DNA of 33,310 nt from CAYVUV01 sp964455095 (GTDB lineage Bacteria; Desulfobacterota; Binatia; HRBIN30; CADEER01), in contig CAYVUV010000234.1 of the NCBI GenBank assembly GCA_964455095.1, positions 1 through 33,310 of the forward strand, written 5' to 3'. The position numbers and the translations under genes are program-made. The notes below the pieces were generated by a model, which searched no databases, was not told where the DNA came from, and saw nothing but the letters and a program-made list of their open reading frames with translations. Positions 7,621-17,790 of the stretch are shown here, piece by piece (the first letter of the stretch is position 1; each line of letters starts with the position of its first letter).

Positions 7621-8718
7621 TCAGGATTGCGGCCGTGGCGCACGAAGGAGACCGAAAAGGCTGAGCACACTCAAGAGCAGAAGTAGTCCCGTCGGTGACA
7701 TTGCCGGCACCCCACTCACGGGACAATCGCGCGAGCCTGGCTGGTCACCCGGGTCGCAAGTCCCGTTGCAATCGGCCGAAGCGGATACGTCACCCAGGGC
7801 GCAGCTGCCGTCACAATCGGGCGAACCGAGCGCGTCCGTCGTGCTGCAATTGCCTTCACAGTCGGGGGAACCAGCGGCGTCGGTCGCTCCACAGCTGCCG
7901 TCGCAGTCAGGCGAGCCCACCTGGTCACCGACGCTGCAGTTTCCCTCGCAGTCTGGTGAAGCGGAGGTGTCACCAGCATCGCAGACGCAGTCGGGCGAGC
8001 CCGGCGTATCGGGCGCACCACAGGTGCCATCACAGTCGGTCGAGGCGCCTTCATCGATCTGGCAGGCGCCGTTGCAGTCGAGCCCGCCATCACCGACCTC
8101 GCAGACACCGTTGCAGTCGGGTGAGGGCAGCGCATCGGGCGCACCACACGCGTCGTCGCAGTCGAGCGAGCCACCCTCACCGAGCTCGCAGCTCTCGTCG
8201 CAGTCGGGCGAGTCGGACGTGTCGCCCGGATCACAGCTGTCGTCGCAATCTAACCCGCCCTCACCCATCTTGTCGCAGAAGCCGTTGCAGTCGGGCGAGG
8301 GCTGCGCATCGGGCGCACCACAGGGGCCATCGCAGTCGGTCGAGCCGCCCTCACCGATCTGGCAGGCGCCGTTGCAGTCGAGCCCGCCATCACCCATCTC
8401 GCAGACACCGTTGCAGTCGGGCGAGGGCAGCGCATCGGGCGCACCACACGCGCCGTCGCAGTCGAGCGAGCCACCCTCACCGAGCTCGCAGCTCTCGTTG
8501 CAGTCGGGCGAGTCGGACGTGTCGCCTGGATCACAGCTATCGTCGCAATCTGACCCGCCCTCATTCACCTTGTCGCAGAGGGTGTTGCAGTCGGGCGAGC
8601 CCGGCGCATCGGGCGCACCACAGACGCCGTCGCAAATCACGGGACATTGCGCCTGCACCGGGGCCGTCACAAAGAACAGCGCTGTGAAGAATATCAGCGC
8701 GGTCACCGGTTTAGCCAT
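7621..8718 (-). CDS. Cys/Asp-repeat surface protein with exosortase-type C-terminal sorting signal
   Basis: 365 residues. A signal peptide (MAKPVTALIFFTALFFVTAP) leads into about 18 short repeats of roughly 16-17 residues built around SPDC(N/D)GxC and GDGGLDCNGAC; nearly every unit has paired Cys and several Asp, suggesting disulfide-bonded and perhaps Ca-binding turns. The end, VPAMSPTGLLLLLSVLSLFGLLRAPR, matches the IPTL/PEP-CTERM type tripartite tag: motif, membrane helix, basic end. That predicts processing by an exosortase encoded elsewhere. In-frame starts exist upstream (for example 8742), but 8718 already gives a complete signal peptide. At DNA level the repeats contain a nearly exact 300-bp tandem duplication. 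Function is unknown; a surface or matrix protein is likely. Confidence 0.75.
   Translation of the reverse strand: MAKPVTALIFFTALFFVTAPVQAQCPVICDGVCGAPDAPGSPDCNTLCDKVNEGGSDCDDSCDPGDTSDSPDCNESCELGEGGSLDCDGACGAPDALPSPDCNGVCEMGDGGLDCNGACQIGEGGSTDCDGPCGAPDAQPSPDCNGFCDKMGEGGLDCDDSCDPGDTSDSPDCDESCELGEGGSLDCDDACGAPDALPSPDCNGVCEVGDGGLDCNGACQIDEGASTDCDGTCGAPDTPGSPDCVCDAGDTSASPDCEGNCSVGDQVGSPDCDGSCGATDAAGSPDCEGNCSTTDALGSPDCDGSCALGDVSASADCNGTCDPGDQPGSRDCPVSGVPAMSPTGLLLLLSVLSLFGLLRAPRPQS
7990..8610. repeat. 300-bp tandem duplication within the Cys/Asp-repeat gene
   Basis: Bases 8011-8280 match 8311-8580 at an exact offset of 300 bp with only scattered substitutions; similarity continues at both flanks (around 7990 and 8600), so slightly more than two units are present. 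300 bp equals 100 codons, keeping frame. Within each unit there are smaller 48-51 bp repeats encoding the Cys motifs. This is expansion by unequal crossing-over or slippage and is not a CRISPR array. Confidence 0.85.
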
Positions 8719-8836
8719 CCGCTCTACGATCCGATCTCGCATTCGCTGATTCACGGCGTCGGTTGACCTCATCTCCTGCACATCCTGCACACCGGTCGGT
8801 CTGCGTTCTGCCAGCGAAGCAAGCGATGTCGCGGGG

Positions 8837-8960
8837 TTACGTCGCACACGCCCCATTGTTTTGCAACATGTCGCGGAAGGCGAAGTCGCCCCGTTGCTCG
8901 CCTTCTCGGGTCATCTTCAACGCAAGCACCAGCTCGCCGTTGCCCGCTGAGGAGAGGCTC
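8837..8960 (-). other. Short coding-like stretch, possible gene remnant or micro-ORF
   Basis: In the 284-bp gap between the Cys/Asp-repeat gene and the lipoprotein gene, one minus-strand frame reads SSAGNGELVLALKMTREGEQ then RGDFAFRDMLQNNGACAT and a TAA stop. Its codon use and amino-acid composition look like protein coding, unlike the Arg/Pro-rich shadow sequence further upstream in that frame. No convincing start codon or ribosome binding site exists; a GTG or ATG inside could make a peptide of 25-30 residues. I do not recognise the family. It may be the 3' end of a lost gene. Confidence 0.25.
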
Positions 8961-9002
8961 CTATCGGCGTGATCCGGCGCGCCGCCGCCGAATTCCCTGC
9001 CG

Positions 9003-9592
9003 CTATTTCTCGCCCGGGGCCGGTCCGCCCAGCGCGTACCAGCCGGCCGCGCGCAGGCAGGTGCGCAGGCCGACGGTGACGACGGTTGCATCCTTCTCCG
9101 GGCGATGCGCGGGGCCGAGGTCGGTGACGCATGTGTCGATCGAACGGTCGAGGTCGGCGGTGTTGCCGCCGAGCTTCCACCAGCTCGCGACGTTGACCCG
9201 CGCCAGCGGGTCGGACGCCGCGGGAGTTGCCGTCGCGGTCGGCAACGGCTGCGCGGCAACCGTCGGCGTGGGGGGTGCGACTTGCGAGCCCCCGCGCGGC
9301 GGCTCGTAGCCGAATGTGATGCCGGGTTTGTCTTCTGCCGGGGGCGGTGCGGCGGCCTTGGCCGCCGCGGCCGCGCTGGGCGTCGGAACGCCGGGCCCGG
9401 TCACGAACCAGCCGCGCCCGCGCATGCAGTCGAGGTAGGCGGACTCGCCCGTGGTGGCGTCGCGGCAGGCGGCCTCGTCGGTCGCCATGGCGTCGGGTGA
9501 GGCGCCGCGTTTGAACTCCATACTGACGCTGCCACAACCGGTCAGCATGCCGAGAGACATGAGATAGAGGATACGTGCGGTGACGGTGAGAC

Positions 9593-9596
<4 letters not shown>
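9003..9596 (-). CDS. Small lipoprotein with duplicated CxRxxGW motif, coupled to ureG
   Basis: 197 residues. A type II signal peptide ends in the lipobox MLTGC (lipidated Cys21). Two similar segments are visible: YLDCMRGRGWFVTG (about residues 54-67) and LRTCLRAAGWYALG near the C-terminus, sharing C(M/L)RxxGW(F/Y). Between them is an Ala/Pro/Thr-rich low-complexity linker of about 70 residues. Its start overlaps the ureG stop (ATGA), so it is translated as the last gene of the urease operon. Its role is unknown. It may be a general envelope lipoprotein that happens to be co-transcribed, or an envelope factor of urea or nickel uptake; only the gene coupling supports the latter. Confidence 0.75.
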
Positions 9597-10219
<623 letters not shown>

Positions 10220-10251
10220 GGTTTGAAGTCCCCTTTTTGCCGCCGTCTGGT

Positions 10252-10361
10252 TCCTCTCCCTGCGGGAGAGGCTAGGTGAGGGGATCGAACAAACTCTTCA
10301 GCGAATCAGTGGTCGAAGCCATCATTTTATCCCCTCACCTTACCTCTCCCGAAGGAGAGGA
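10252..10361. repeat. Palindromic intergenic repeat between ureF and ureG
   Basis: Left unit: a small hairpin CCTCTCCCTGCGGGAGAGG followed by AGGTGAGGGGAT (10274-10285). Right unit: ATCCCCTCACCT (10329-10340) followed by a second hairpin CCTCTCCCGAAGGAGAGG. The 12-bp arms are perfect complements, so the element is a long imperfect palindrome with terminal hairpins. It resembles the GGTGAGGGG-type repeats widespread between genes of proteobacteria. In the mRNA it would form a strong structure just before ureG. Confidence 0.75.
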
Positions 10362-10373
10362 ACTGCTTTCGTG

Positions 10374-11057
10374 TCAGGAGCGAAACAGGCGCGTGTACTG
10401 TGTTTCGTGCAGGCTGCTGGCGAGCGCGACGATCGGCAGCATACCGCCGATCTCGTCGTCATTGCGAGCCAGCGCACTCTCGAGGAGGGCGGGAATGCGC
10501 CGCGCCAGCTCGAGCAGCAGGCGCTGGCCGGCGACTTGTCCCAGCGGGACCAGCTTGACCCCAGCCAGCACCTGGTTCTCGAGCCAGCTCCATGCGAGTG
10601 CCAATGCCGCCGGCGCAAGCGGAATGTCCCAGGCCACCGCGGCGATCGCCGCCAGCGCGGCGAACGGGACGTCCTGGCGCGTGACCCAGGGAGCCGCCGC
10701 GCCGATCCCGAGATCGCGCAGCAAGCGCGCCAGGGCGCGCCCGCGATCGCAGTCGTCGGCGACCAGCTCGCGCGTTTCGCGCCGCGCGATCAGGTGCCGG
10801 CTCCAGGCGCGCAGCGCGGCGTCGTCGCCGGCGCGTGCGGCCGCGTACAGGCGCGCGAAGATCGGCAGGTCGACCGCGCCGAGCGAATGGGTGAGCTGAT
10901 CGTCGAGCCAGCTCGCCAGCGACGGCTCGTCGCTGACCCAACCCGCGGCGACCGCCCACTCGAGACCCTGCGAGTAGGCGTAGGCCCCGACGGGCAGAGT
11001 CGGGCTGGCGAGCTGCAACAGGCGCAGCAGGGTCAGATCTGCCGTCACCTCGTTCAA
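10374..11057 (-). CDS. ureF: Urease accessory protein UreF
   Basis: 227 residues, all-alpha accessory factor that bridges UreD and UreG in the nickel-delivery complex and is thought to gate GTPase activity. Family marks: LLRLLQLASPTLPVGAYAYSQGLEWAV near the N-terminus, LARRETRELVADDCDRGRALARLL-type central helices and a C-terminal GGMLPIVALASSLHETQYTRLFRS, including the conserved tail that contacts UreD and UreG. The start is TTG, overlapping the ureE stop (TTGA); no ATG fits better, so translation is probably coupled to ureE. Cytoplasmic. Confidence 0.95.
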   Translation of the reverse strand: MNEVTADLTLLRLLQLASPTLPVGAYAYSQGLEWAVAAGWVSDEPSLASWLDDQLTHSLGAVDLPIFARLYAAARAGDDAALRAWSRHLIARRETRELVADDCDRGRALARLLRDLGIGAAAPWVTRQDVPFAALAAIAAVAWDIPLAPAALALAWSWLENQVLAGVKLVPLGQVAGQRLLLELARRIPALLESALARNDDEIGGMLPIVALASSLHETQYTRLFRS

Positions 11058-11533
11058 TGGTGGTGCCCGTGCGACGTCGCGTGCTCGTCCGCGCCGTCGT
11101 GCCGGTGCGGGTGCTTGCCGTACGCACCGCCTTCGGGTTCGAAGCGGGCGGACTCGTGGCTCACCGCGAGCCCGAGCCCATGCACCATTTCGTCGAGCAC
11201 GTGGTCGGGTTGGTAACGCACCCAGCCCGGCCCGACCTGGAGCGGGACGTGCCGATTGCCGAGATGGTAGCAGGCACGCGCCAGGCGCAGGGGGTCGTCC
11301 GTGCGGGCGGTGGTGACGGCTTCGGTTGCCGCGCTCACCCGCACCGCGGTGCCGTCTGCCGCGCGCAGTCGATCGCCGTCGTCGAGTCGCGTGCCGGGCG
11401 GCAGGATGATGCCGGCCGTGCGGCCGCTGTCGAGCCGCACCCGCTGCCGGCTCTTCTGCCGCAGCTCGTAGGACAAGGTCACGGTGTCGTCCACCTCGCC
11501 GCCGCCCGGCGCCTTCTCGATCAGTTCGAGCAT
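11054..11533 (-). CDS. ureE: Urease accessory nickel metallochaperone UreE
   Basis: 159 residues. UreE binds nickel and passes it to UreG for insertion into urease. The N-terminal peptide-binding domain (1-70) contains TLSYELRQKSRQRVRLDSGR and GIILPPGTRLDDGD; the metal-binding domain contains the conserved LARACYHLGNRHVPLQV, where the His of GNRH is the inter-subunit nickel ligand. The tail HPHRHDGADEHATSHGHHH (141-159) has eight His, a nickel-storage tail as in Klebsiella UreE. ATG 11533 is chosen because it starts the conserved domain; the frame is open upstream into the ureC end. It lies 16 bp after the ureC stop and overlaps ureF. Confidence 0.95.
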   Translation of the reverse strand: MLELIEKAPGGGEVDDTVTLSYELRQKSRQRVRLDSGRTAGIILPPGTRLDDGDRLRAADGTAVRVSAATEAVTTARTDDPLRLARACYHLGNRHVPLQVGPGWVRYQPDHVLDEMVHGLGLAVSHESARFEPEGGAYGKHPHRHDGADEHATSHGHHH

Positions 11534-11549
11534 GTGTCGTCCCACCTTC

Positions 11550-13249
<1,700 letters not shown>

Positions 13250-13253
<4 letters not shown>

Positions 13254-13567
13254 GGCGTCCCATCCAGTGCGCCCATGACCGCGGCGCGAAAGCCGTAGAC
13301 GCGGCGCTCGCCGGCGTAGGCGACGAGCTCGACGGTGCGCGTTTGCCCGGGCTCGAAGCGGATCGCCGTGCCGGCCGGAATGTTGAGGCGAAAGCCGCGC
13401 GCGGCATCGCGTTCGAAGACCAATGCCGGGTTGGTCTCGAAGAAGTGATAGTGCGAGCCGACCTGGATGGGCCGGTCGCCGGTATTGGCGACCGAGACCT
13501 CGCGCGTTTCGCGCCCGGCGTTGAGGGTGACGTCGCCGTCTGCGGTGAGCACTTCGCCCGGTTTCAT
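13250..13567 (-). CDS. ureB: Urease beta subunit UreB
   Basis: 105 residues, separate from UreA as in most bacteria. Structural subunit of the (ABC)3 urease. It begins MKPGEVLTADGDVTLNAGRE and holds the hallmark IQVGSHYHFFETNPALVFDR-like segment (here LVFERDAARGFRLNIPAGTAIRFEPGQ) and the conserved end RRVYGFRAAVMG. Its stop overlaps ureC, while a 148-bp gap with palindromic repeats separates it from ureA. Confidence 0.97.
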
Positions 13568-13587
13568 GCGCCCTCTCTTCTCCGATT

Positions 13588-13679
13588 CCCCACTTTGGAA
13601 AAGGGGGGTGAGGGGGGATTTTGAGACTGATCCCTTCGAACAAATCCCCCTCGATCCCCCTTTTTCAAAGGGGGAGGAA
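13588..13679. repeat. Palindromic intergenic repeat between ureA and ureB
   Basis: A left arm (13588-13622, CCCCACTTTGGAAAAGGGGG then GTGAGGGGGGATTT) and a right arm (13642-13679, AAATCCCCCTCGATCCCCC then TTTTTCAAAGGGGGAGG) are imperfect reverse complements, each with its own inner hairpin. The family is the CCCCCTTTTTCAAAGGGGG type seen scattered through many bacterial genomes. It occupies most of the gap before ureB. Confidence 0.75.
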
Positions 13680-13715
13680 AGAGCTTCGCCGAGATTCCCT
13701 GATGCGGCATGGCGT

Positions 13716-14018
<303 letters not shown>

Positions 14019-14035
14019 CGGCGATTCACTCCTCA

Positions 14036-14252
14036 CTTTCCCCTTTGGCAAACGGGGGCTCTGCCCGACAATTCGCGAATGAAGTTCCTCTGCCGGGGAC
14101 TGTCGACTTTCTCGACCTCCGGTCCCCCTCCTTTCCAAGGAGGGGTTAGGGGAGGTAGATTTTTGAATCGGTATCCAAGAACGACCTCCCCCTAACCCCC
14201 TCCTTGGAAAGGAGGGGGAAATGATTGCCGGGCAAAGCCCAAAGGGGGGAAT
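14036..14252. repeat. Nested palindromic repeats between ureD and ureA
   Basis: The inner palindrome has arms at about 14122-14158 (CCCCCTCCTTTCCAAGGAGG then GGTTAGGGGAGGT) and 14182-14219, which are close reverse complements. An outer, weaker pair brackets it: CCCTTTGGCAAACGGGGGCT and TGCCCGACAAT (about 14041-14072), facing GATTGCCGGGCAAAGCCC and AAAGGGGGG (14223-14250). One repeat therefore seems to sit inside another. This fills most of the 278-bp gene-free stretch before ureA; I see no promoter in it. Confidence 0.7.
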
Positions 14253-14296
14253 CAGAACTCCGGACAAACTCGACATCTCAACAAGGGAAGGGAACT

Positions 14297-15178
14297 TCAT
14301 GTGCGCCAGATCCGCGGCGGTACGGCGACGCGGCCCAAAATAAGCGGACGCGTGGCCGACCACAACTCCGCGAAGGTGGTCATCAGCGGTTCGCAGCGCG
14401 CGGCGAGGCCGCGGGCGACCAGTGTGTCGCCGATCAGAGTCGCCGCACCGAGCGTGTCCGGTGCGGCGCGCAGCACTGCTCGCGCGGCTTCGAGAGCCGA
14501 GGCGTCGGCGGGCGTGGCGATGAACGTCGCACACGCGGCATGGCCGCGCAGTCCCGGCAGACCGCCGGCGCCACCGCGCAGGCGCTCGAGGAGAAGCGGT
14601 TGCCCGCCGCGGAAGACCTCGAAGCGGAAATCGATTGCGCCGTTGAGGAAGCGCTCGCCGCAGGCGGGGCGACCGAGCCCGAGGATCTCCCAACCGCAGA
14701 AGCGCGCGCTGCCAGTGAGATCGATGCGGGTCGCGAGCCGCGCGTGCGCGCCGTCGAACAGCAGCGTCTCCTGCGGGAGCCATTCGAGGGTCGCGCCGTC
14801 GGCCAGCGCCGCGTGCTGGACAATCTGCGCATCGCGACTGTGGCTGAAGTACCAGCGGGTGGCCGCGGGAGTCGTCACCAGCGCGTGCGCGTCCGGTTCG
14901 AGCGCGAAGCTCATGCGCAGATCGTCGCCGCCGACGATGCCGGCCGGCGGGTGCAGCACGTAGGCATGACAGATGCCGTCCGCTTCCGGGTAGAACAGCC
15001 GCTGCACCAGGAGCGGGCCGCGCTGGTGGCGCGCCGCGAGGACCGTGCGCTCGCGGCGGCGCGCAAAGCGCAGCGCGAGCTCGGCGTGCCAGCCGGAGTC
15101 CGGGGCCATCGTCTCTCCTGGCCACAGAGCACTCCGGTGTGCAACCGCCGCGGAGTCCGCGCCTGTTTCCAGCATCAT
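14297..15178 (-). CDS. ureD: Urease accessory protein UreD
   Basis: 293 residues. Scaffold protein that binds apo-urease and channels nickel from UreG via UreF. Family blocks: GPLLVQRLFYPEADGICHAYVLHPPAGIVGGDDLRM, TPAATRWYFSH, LEWLPQETLLFDGA, GREIL-like FCGWEILGLGRPACGE, and the C-terminal region ending LWSATRPLILGRVAVPPRIWRT. The first ATG abuts the urtE stop (TGAATG), and a second ATG follows at once. This tight link joins transporter and enzyme genes in one transcript. Confidence 0.95.
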   Translation of the reverse strand: MMLETGADSAAVAHRSALWPGETMAPDSGWHAELALRFARRRERTVLAARHQRGPLLVQRLFYPEADGICHAYVLHPPAGIVGGDDLRMSFALEPDAHALVTTPAATRWYFSHSRDAQIVQHAALADGATLEWLPQETLLFDGAHARLATRIDLTGSARFCGWEILGLGRPACGERFLNGAIDFRFEVFRGGQPLLLERLRGGAGGLPGLRGHAACATFIATPADASALEAARAVLRAAPDTLGAATLIGDTLVARGLAARCEPLMTTFAELWSATRPLILGRVAVPPRIWRT

Positions 15179-15877
15179 TCAGACCGTCAGGTAGCGGCGG
15201 ACCAGCGCGTCATCGAGATCGCTCATCGCCCCGCTCGCCACGGCTCTGCCCTTGTCCAGCACGTAGAAACGATCGGCCACACGGCGTGCCAGCGGCAGCT
15301 TCTGCTCGACCAACAGGACCGTCATCCCGAGCTCGCGGTTGAGCCGCACGATGGTGTCGCCGATCTCGTGCACGATGTTGGGCTGGATGCCTTCGGTCGG
15401 CTCGTCGAGGATCAGGAAGCGCGGCTCGAGGATGAGGGCCCGCCCGATCGCGAGCTGCTGCTGCTGGCCGCCGGAGAGGTCGCCGCCGGAGCGGCGCAGC
15501 ATCTGGCGCAGCACCGGAAAGGTATCGAGCACCCGCTGGTAGGCGCGGCGCCCGCTCTCGCCGCGATTGACGGCGAGCCCGATGCGCAGATTGTCGTCGA
15601 CGGTGAGGCGCGGGAAGATCTCGCGCCCCTGCGGCACGTAGCCGATCCCCAGCCGCGCCCGGGCCTCGGCCAACTGGTTCGACAGCAGGGTGTCGTCGAG
15701 ACGGATCTCGCCGTTCTGCAACGGCAACAGGCCCATGATGCACTTGAGGGTCGTGGTCTTGCCGACGCCATTGCGTCCCATCAGGCAGGTGCACGAGCCG
15801 CGCGGCACCTCGAGCGCGAGGTCCCACAGCGTATGGCTCTCGCCGTAGAACTGATTCACTCCCTGCACGCTCAGCAT
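15179..15877 (-). CDS. urtE: Urea ABC transporter ATP-binding protein UrtE
   Basis: 232 residues. ABC ATPase of the HAAT (LivF-like) class that powers urea import with UrtD. Walker A GRNGVGKT at 34-41, Q-loop region YVPQGREIFPRLTV, signature LSGGQ at 134-138, Walker B FLILDE at 154-159 in DEPTEGIQPNIVHEIG, and H-loop replaced by LLVEQ, as normal in LivF/UrtE. DEPTEGIQPNIV is typical of UrtE. ATG 15877 overlaps the urtD stop (ATGA). Cytoplasmic face of the inner membrane. Confidence 0.95.
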   Translation of the reverse strand: MLSVQGVNQFYGESHTLWDLALEVPRGSCTCLMGRNGVGKTTTLKCIMGLLPLQNGEIRLDDTLLSNQLAEARARLGIGYVPQGREIFPRLTVDDNLRIGLAVNRGESGRRAYQRVLDTFPVLRQMLRRSGGDLSGGQQQQLAIGRALILEPRFLILDEPTEGIQPNIVHEIGDTIVRLNRELGMTVLLVEQKLPLARRVADRFYVLDKGRAVASGAMSDLDDALVRRYLTV

Positions 15878-16689
15878 CACGCCCCCAGATAGACGTCGAT
15901 GACGTTCGGGTCGTTCTGCACCATGTCCATGTCGCCCTCGGCGAGGACGCGCCCTTCGTGGAGCACGGTGACGCGGCGCGCGATCGAGCGCACGAACTCC
16001 ATGTCGTGCTCGACGACCACGACCGAACGCTCGCCCGCGAGCGATACCAGGAGCTCGGCCGTGCGCTCGGTCTCCTGGTGCGTCATGCCGGCGACCGGTT
16101 CGTCGACCAGCATCAGCTGCGGCTCCTGCATGAGCAGCATCCCGATCTCGAGCCACTGCTTCTGGCCGTGCGACAGCGCTCCCGCATGCACGTTGCGGCT
16201 GTCGATGAGGCCGATGGTGTGGAGCACGGCGTCGATGCGATCGCGCTGTTCGCCGCTGAGGCGTGCGAACAACGTCTTCCACACGCCCTTGTCGGTGCGC
16301 ATCGCGAGCTCGAGGTTGAAGAACACGGGCAGCTGCTCGAAAACGGTCGGCTTCTGAAACTTGCGCCCGATGCCGGCCTTGACGATCTCGGGCTCGCTCA
16401 AGTCGAGCAGGTTGACGTCGTGATCGAAGAACGCCTGGCCCGCGTCCGGCCGCGTCTTGCCGGTGACGACGTCCATCATCGTGCTCTTGCCGGCCCCGTT
16501 GGGCCCGATGATGCAGCGCAACTCGCCGCGCGAGATGTACAGGCTGAGGCCGTTCAGGGCGCGGAATCCGTCGAAGCTCACCGTGATGCCGTCGAGGTAG
16601 AGGATCGAGCCGTGCAGCGGATCCGGCTCGGCAGGAGGTGTCGCGTCGTCGACAGGCGCCGCATTCATATTGGCAAGGGCGACATTCAT
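15877..16689 (-). CDS. urtD: Urea ABC transporter ATP-binding protein UrtD
   Basis: 270 residues. LivG-type ABC ATPase. Walker A GPNGAGKS at 62-69, GIGRKFQKPTVFEQLPVFFNLELAM typical of UrtD, a signature with His (LSHGQ, 172-176) as usual in this subfamily, Walker B LMLVDE at 192-197 (DEPVAGMTHQETERTAELL) and H-loop VVEHDMEFVR. The first 25 residues form a variable polar extension; ATG 16689 is chosen because it overlaps the urtC stop (ATGA). Confidence 0.95.
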   Translation of the reverse strand: MNVALANMNAAPVDDATPPAEPDPLHGSILYLDGITVSFDGFRALNGLSLYISRGELRCIIGPNGAGKSTMMDVVTGKTRPDAGQAFFDHDVNLLDLSEPEIVKAGIGRKFQKPTVFEQLPVFFNLELAMRTDKGVWKTLFARLSGEQRDRIDAVLHTIGLIDSRNVHAGALSHGQKQWLEIGMLLMQEPQLMLVDEPVAGMTHQETERTAELLVSLAGERSVVVVEHDMEFVRSIARRVTVLHEGRVLAEGDMDMVQNDPNVIDVYLGA

Positions 16690-17783
16690 GAGGGTTTTGG
16701 TCGTCTCATCCACGCCGGCAGGCGCAGCCCGACCACCCCGTGGGGCAAGAAGAGCGTGACGAACACGAACAGCGCTCCGAGCACGAACAGCCACGCCTCG
16801 GGAAGCAGTCCGGTGAACTGGGTCTTGGCGTAGTTGACCAGGACCGAGCCGAGAATGGCGCCGTAGAGCGAGCTGCGGCCACCGATCGCGACCCAGATGA
16901 CGAGCTCGATGGAGTTCAGCGGTGAAAATTCGCCCGGATTGATGATGCCGACCTGCGGGACGTAGAGCGCGCCGGCGATCCCGGCGATGATCGCCGAGAG
17001 GACGAAGATCCACAGCTTGAAATGCTCGACGCGATAGCCGATGAAGCGGGCCCGGTCTTCGGCGTCGCGGATGGCGACCACGATACGTCCAAAGCGCGAA
17101 CTGCAGATGGCGCGACAGCCGACGTAGGCGCACGCCAGGATTACTGCGGTAATGACGAACAGCGCCACCCGCGTGGTGTCGGCCTGCAGGTTGAAGCCGA
17201 TGATCTCCTTGAAATCGGTGAGGCCGTTGTTGCCGCCGAAGCCCATGTCGTTGCGGAAGAATGCGAGGAGCAGCGCGTAGGTCAACGCCTGGGTGATGAT
17301 CGACAGGTACACGCCGGTGACGCGCGAGCGGAACGCGAACCAGCCGAACACCAGCGCGAGCAACCCCGGAACCACCACGACCAGCGTCATCGCAAACGGG
17401 AAGCTCGAGAAGCCCCACCAGTACCATGGCAGCTCTTTCCAGTTGAGGAACACCATGAAGTCCGGCAGCAGCGGATTGCCGTAGACGCCGCGATCACCGA
17501 TCTGCCGCATCAGGTACATGCCCATGGAGTAGCCGCCGAGGGCGAAGAAGGCGCCGTGGCCGAGGCTGAGGATCCCGCCGTAGCCCCACACCAGGTCGAC
17601 CGCGAGTGCGAGCAGGGCGTAGCACAGGTATTTGCCGAGCAGGGTGACGCTGAACGTCGACAGGTGCAGCGCCGAGTCCGGCGCCGGGACCAAATTGAAC
17701 ACCGGCACGGCCACGGCGAGCACCGCGAGCGTGCCGAGGACGGCGAGGTCGGGTGGGTAACGTGCGCGCAAGGACTCGAGCAT
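16686..17783 (-). CDS. urtC: Urea ABC transporter permease UrtC
   Basis: 365 residues with about ten hydrophobic segments; LivM-type permease forming the channel with UrtB. Conserved blocks: DLVWGYGGILSLGHGAFFALGGYSMGMYLMRQ, YLSIITQALTYALLLAFFRNDMGFGGNNGLTDFK, VAIRDAEDRARFIGYRVEHFKL and LNSIELVIWVAIGGRSSLYGAILGS. GGNNGLTDFK is characteristic of UrtC. ATG 17783 starts 7 bp after the urtB stop; longer in-frame starts lead only into Ser/Arg-rich shadow sequence. Confidence 0.95.
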   Translation of the reverse strand: MLESLRARYPPDLAVLGTLAVLAVAVPVFNLVPAPDSALHLSTFSVTLLGKYLCYALLALAVDLVWGYGGILSLGHGAFFALGGYSMGMYLMRQIGDRGVYGNPLLPDFMVFLNWKELPWYWWGFSSFPFAMTLVVVVPGLLALVFGWFAFRSRVTGVYLSIITQALTYALLLAFFRNDMGFGGNNGLTDFKEIIGFNLQADTTRVALFVITAVILACAYVGCRAICSSRFGRIVVAIRDAEDRARFIGYRVEHFKLWIFVLSAIIAGIAGALYVPQVGIINPGEFSPLNSIELVIWVAIGGRSSLYGAILGSVLVNYAKTQFTGLLPEAWLFVLGALFVFVTLFLPHGVVGLRLPAWMRRPKPS

Positions 17784-17790
17784 GGAGATC

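Noticed and set aside
7700..8650. Regular short repeats that could suggest a CRISPR array
   Set aside because: The repeats are in frame inside a protein gene with signal peptide and sorting tail, have no constant-repeat/unique-spacer pattern, and no cas genes are present.
14225..15892. A 555-codon plus-strand open frame
   Set aside because: Antisense to ureD and urtE; composition is typical of a GC-rich shadow.
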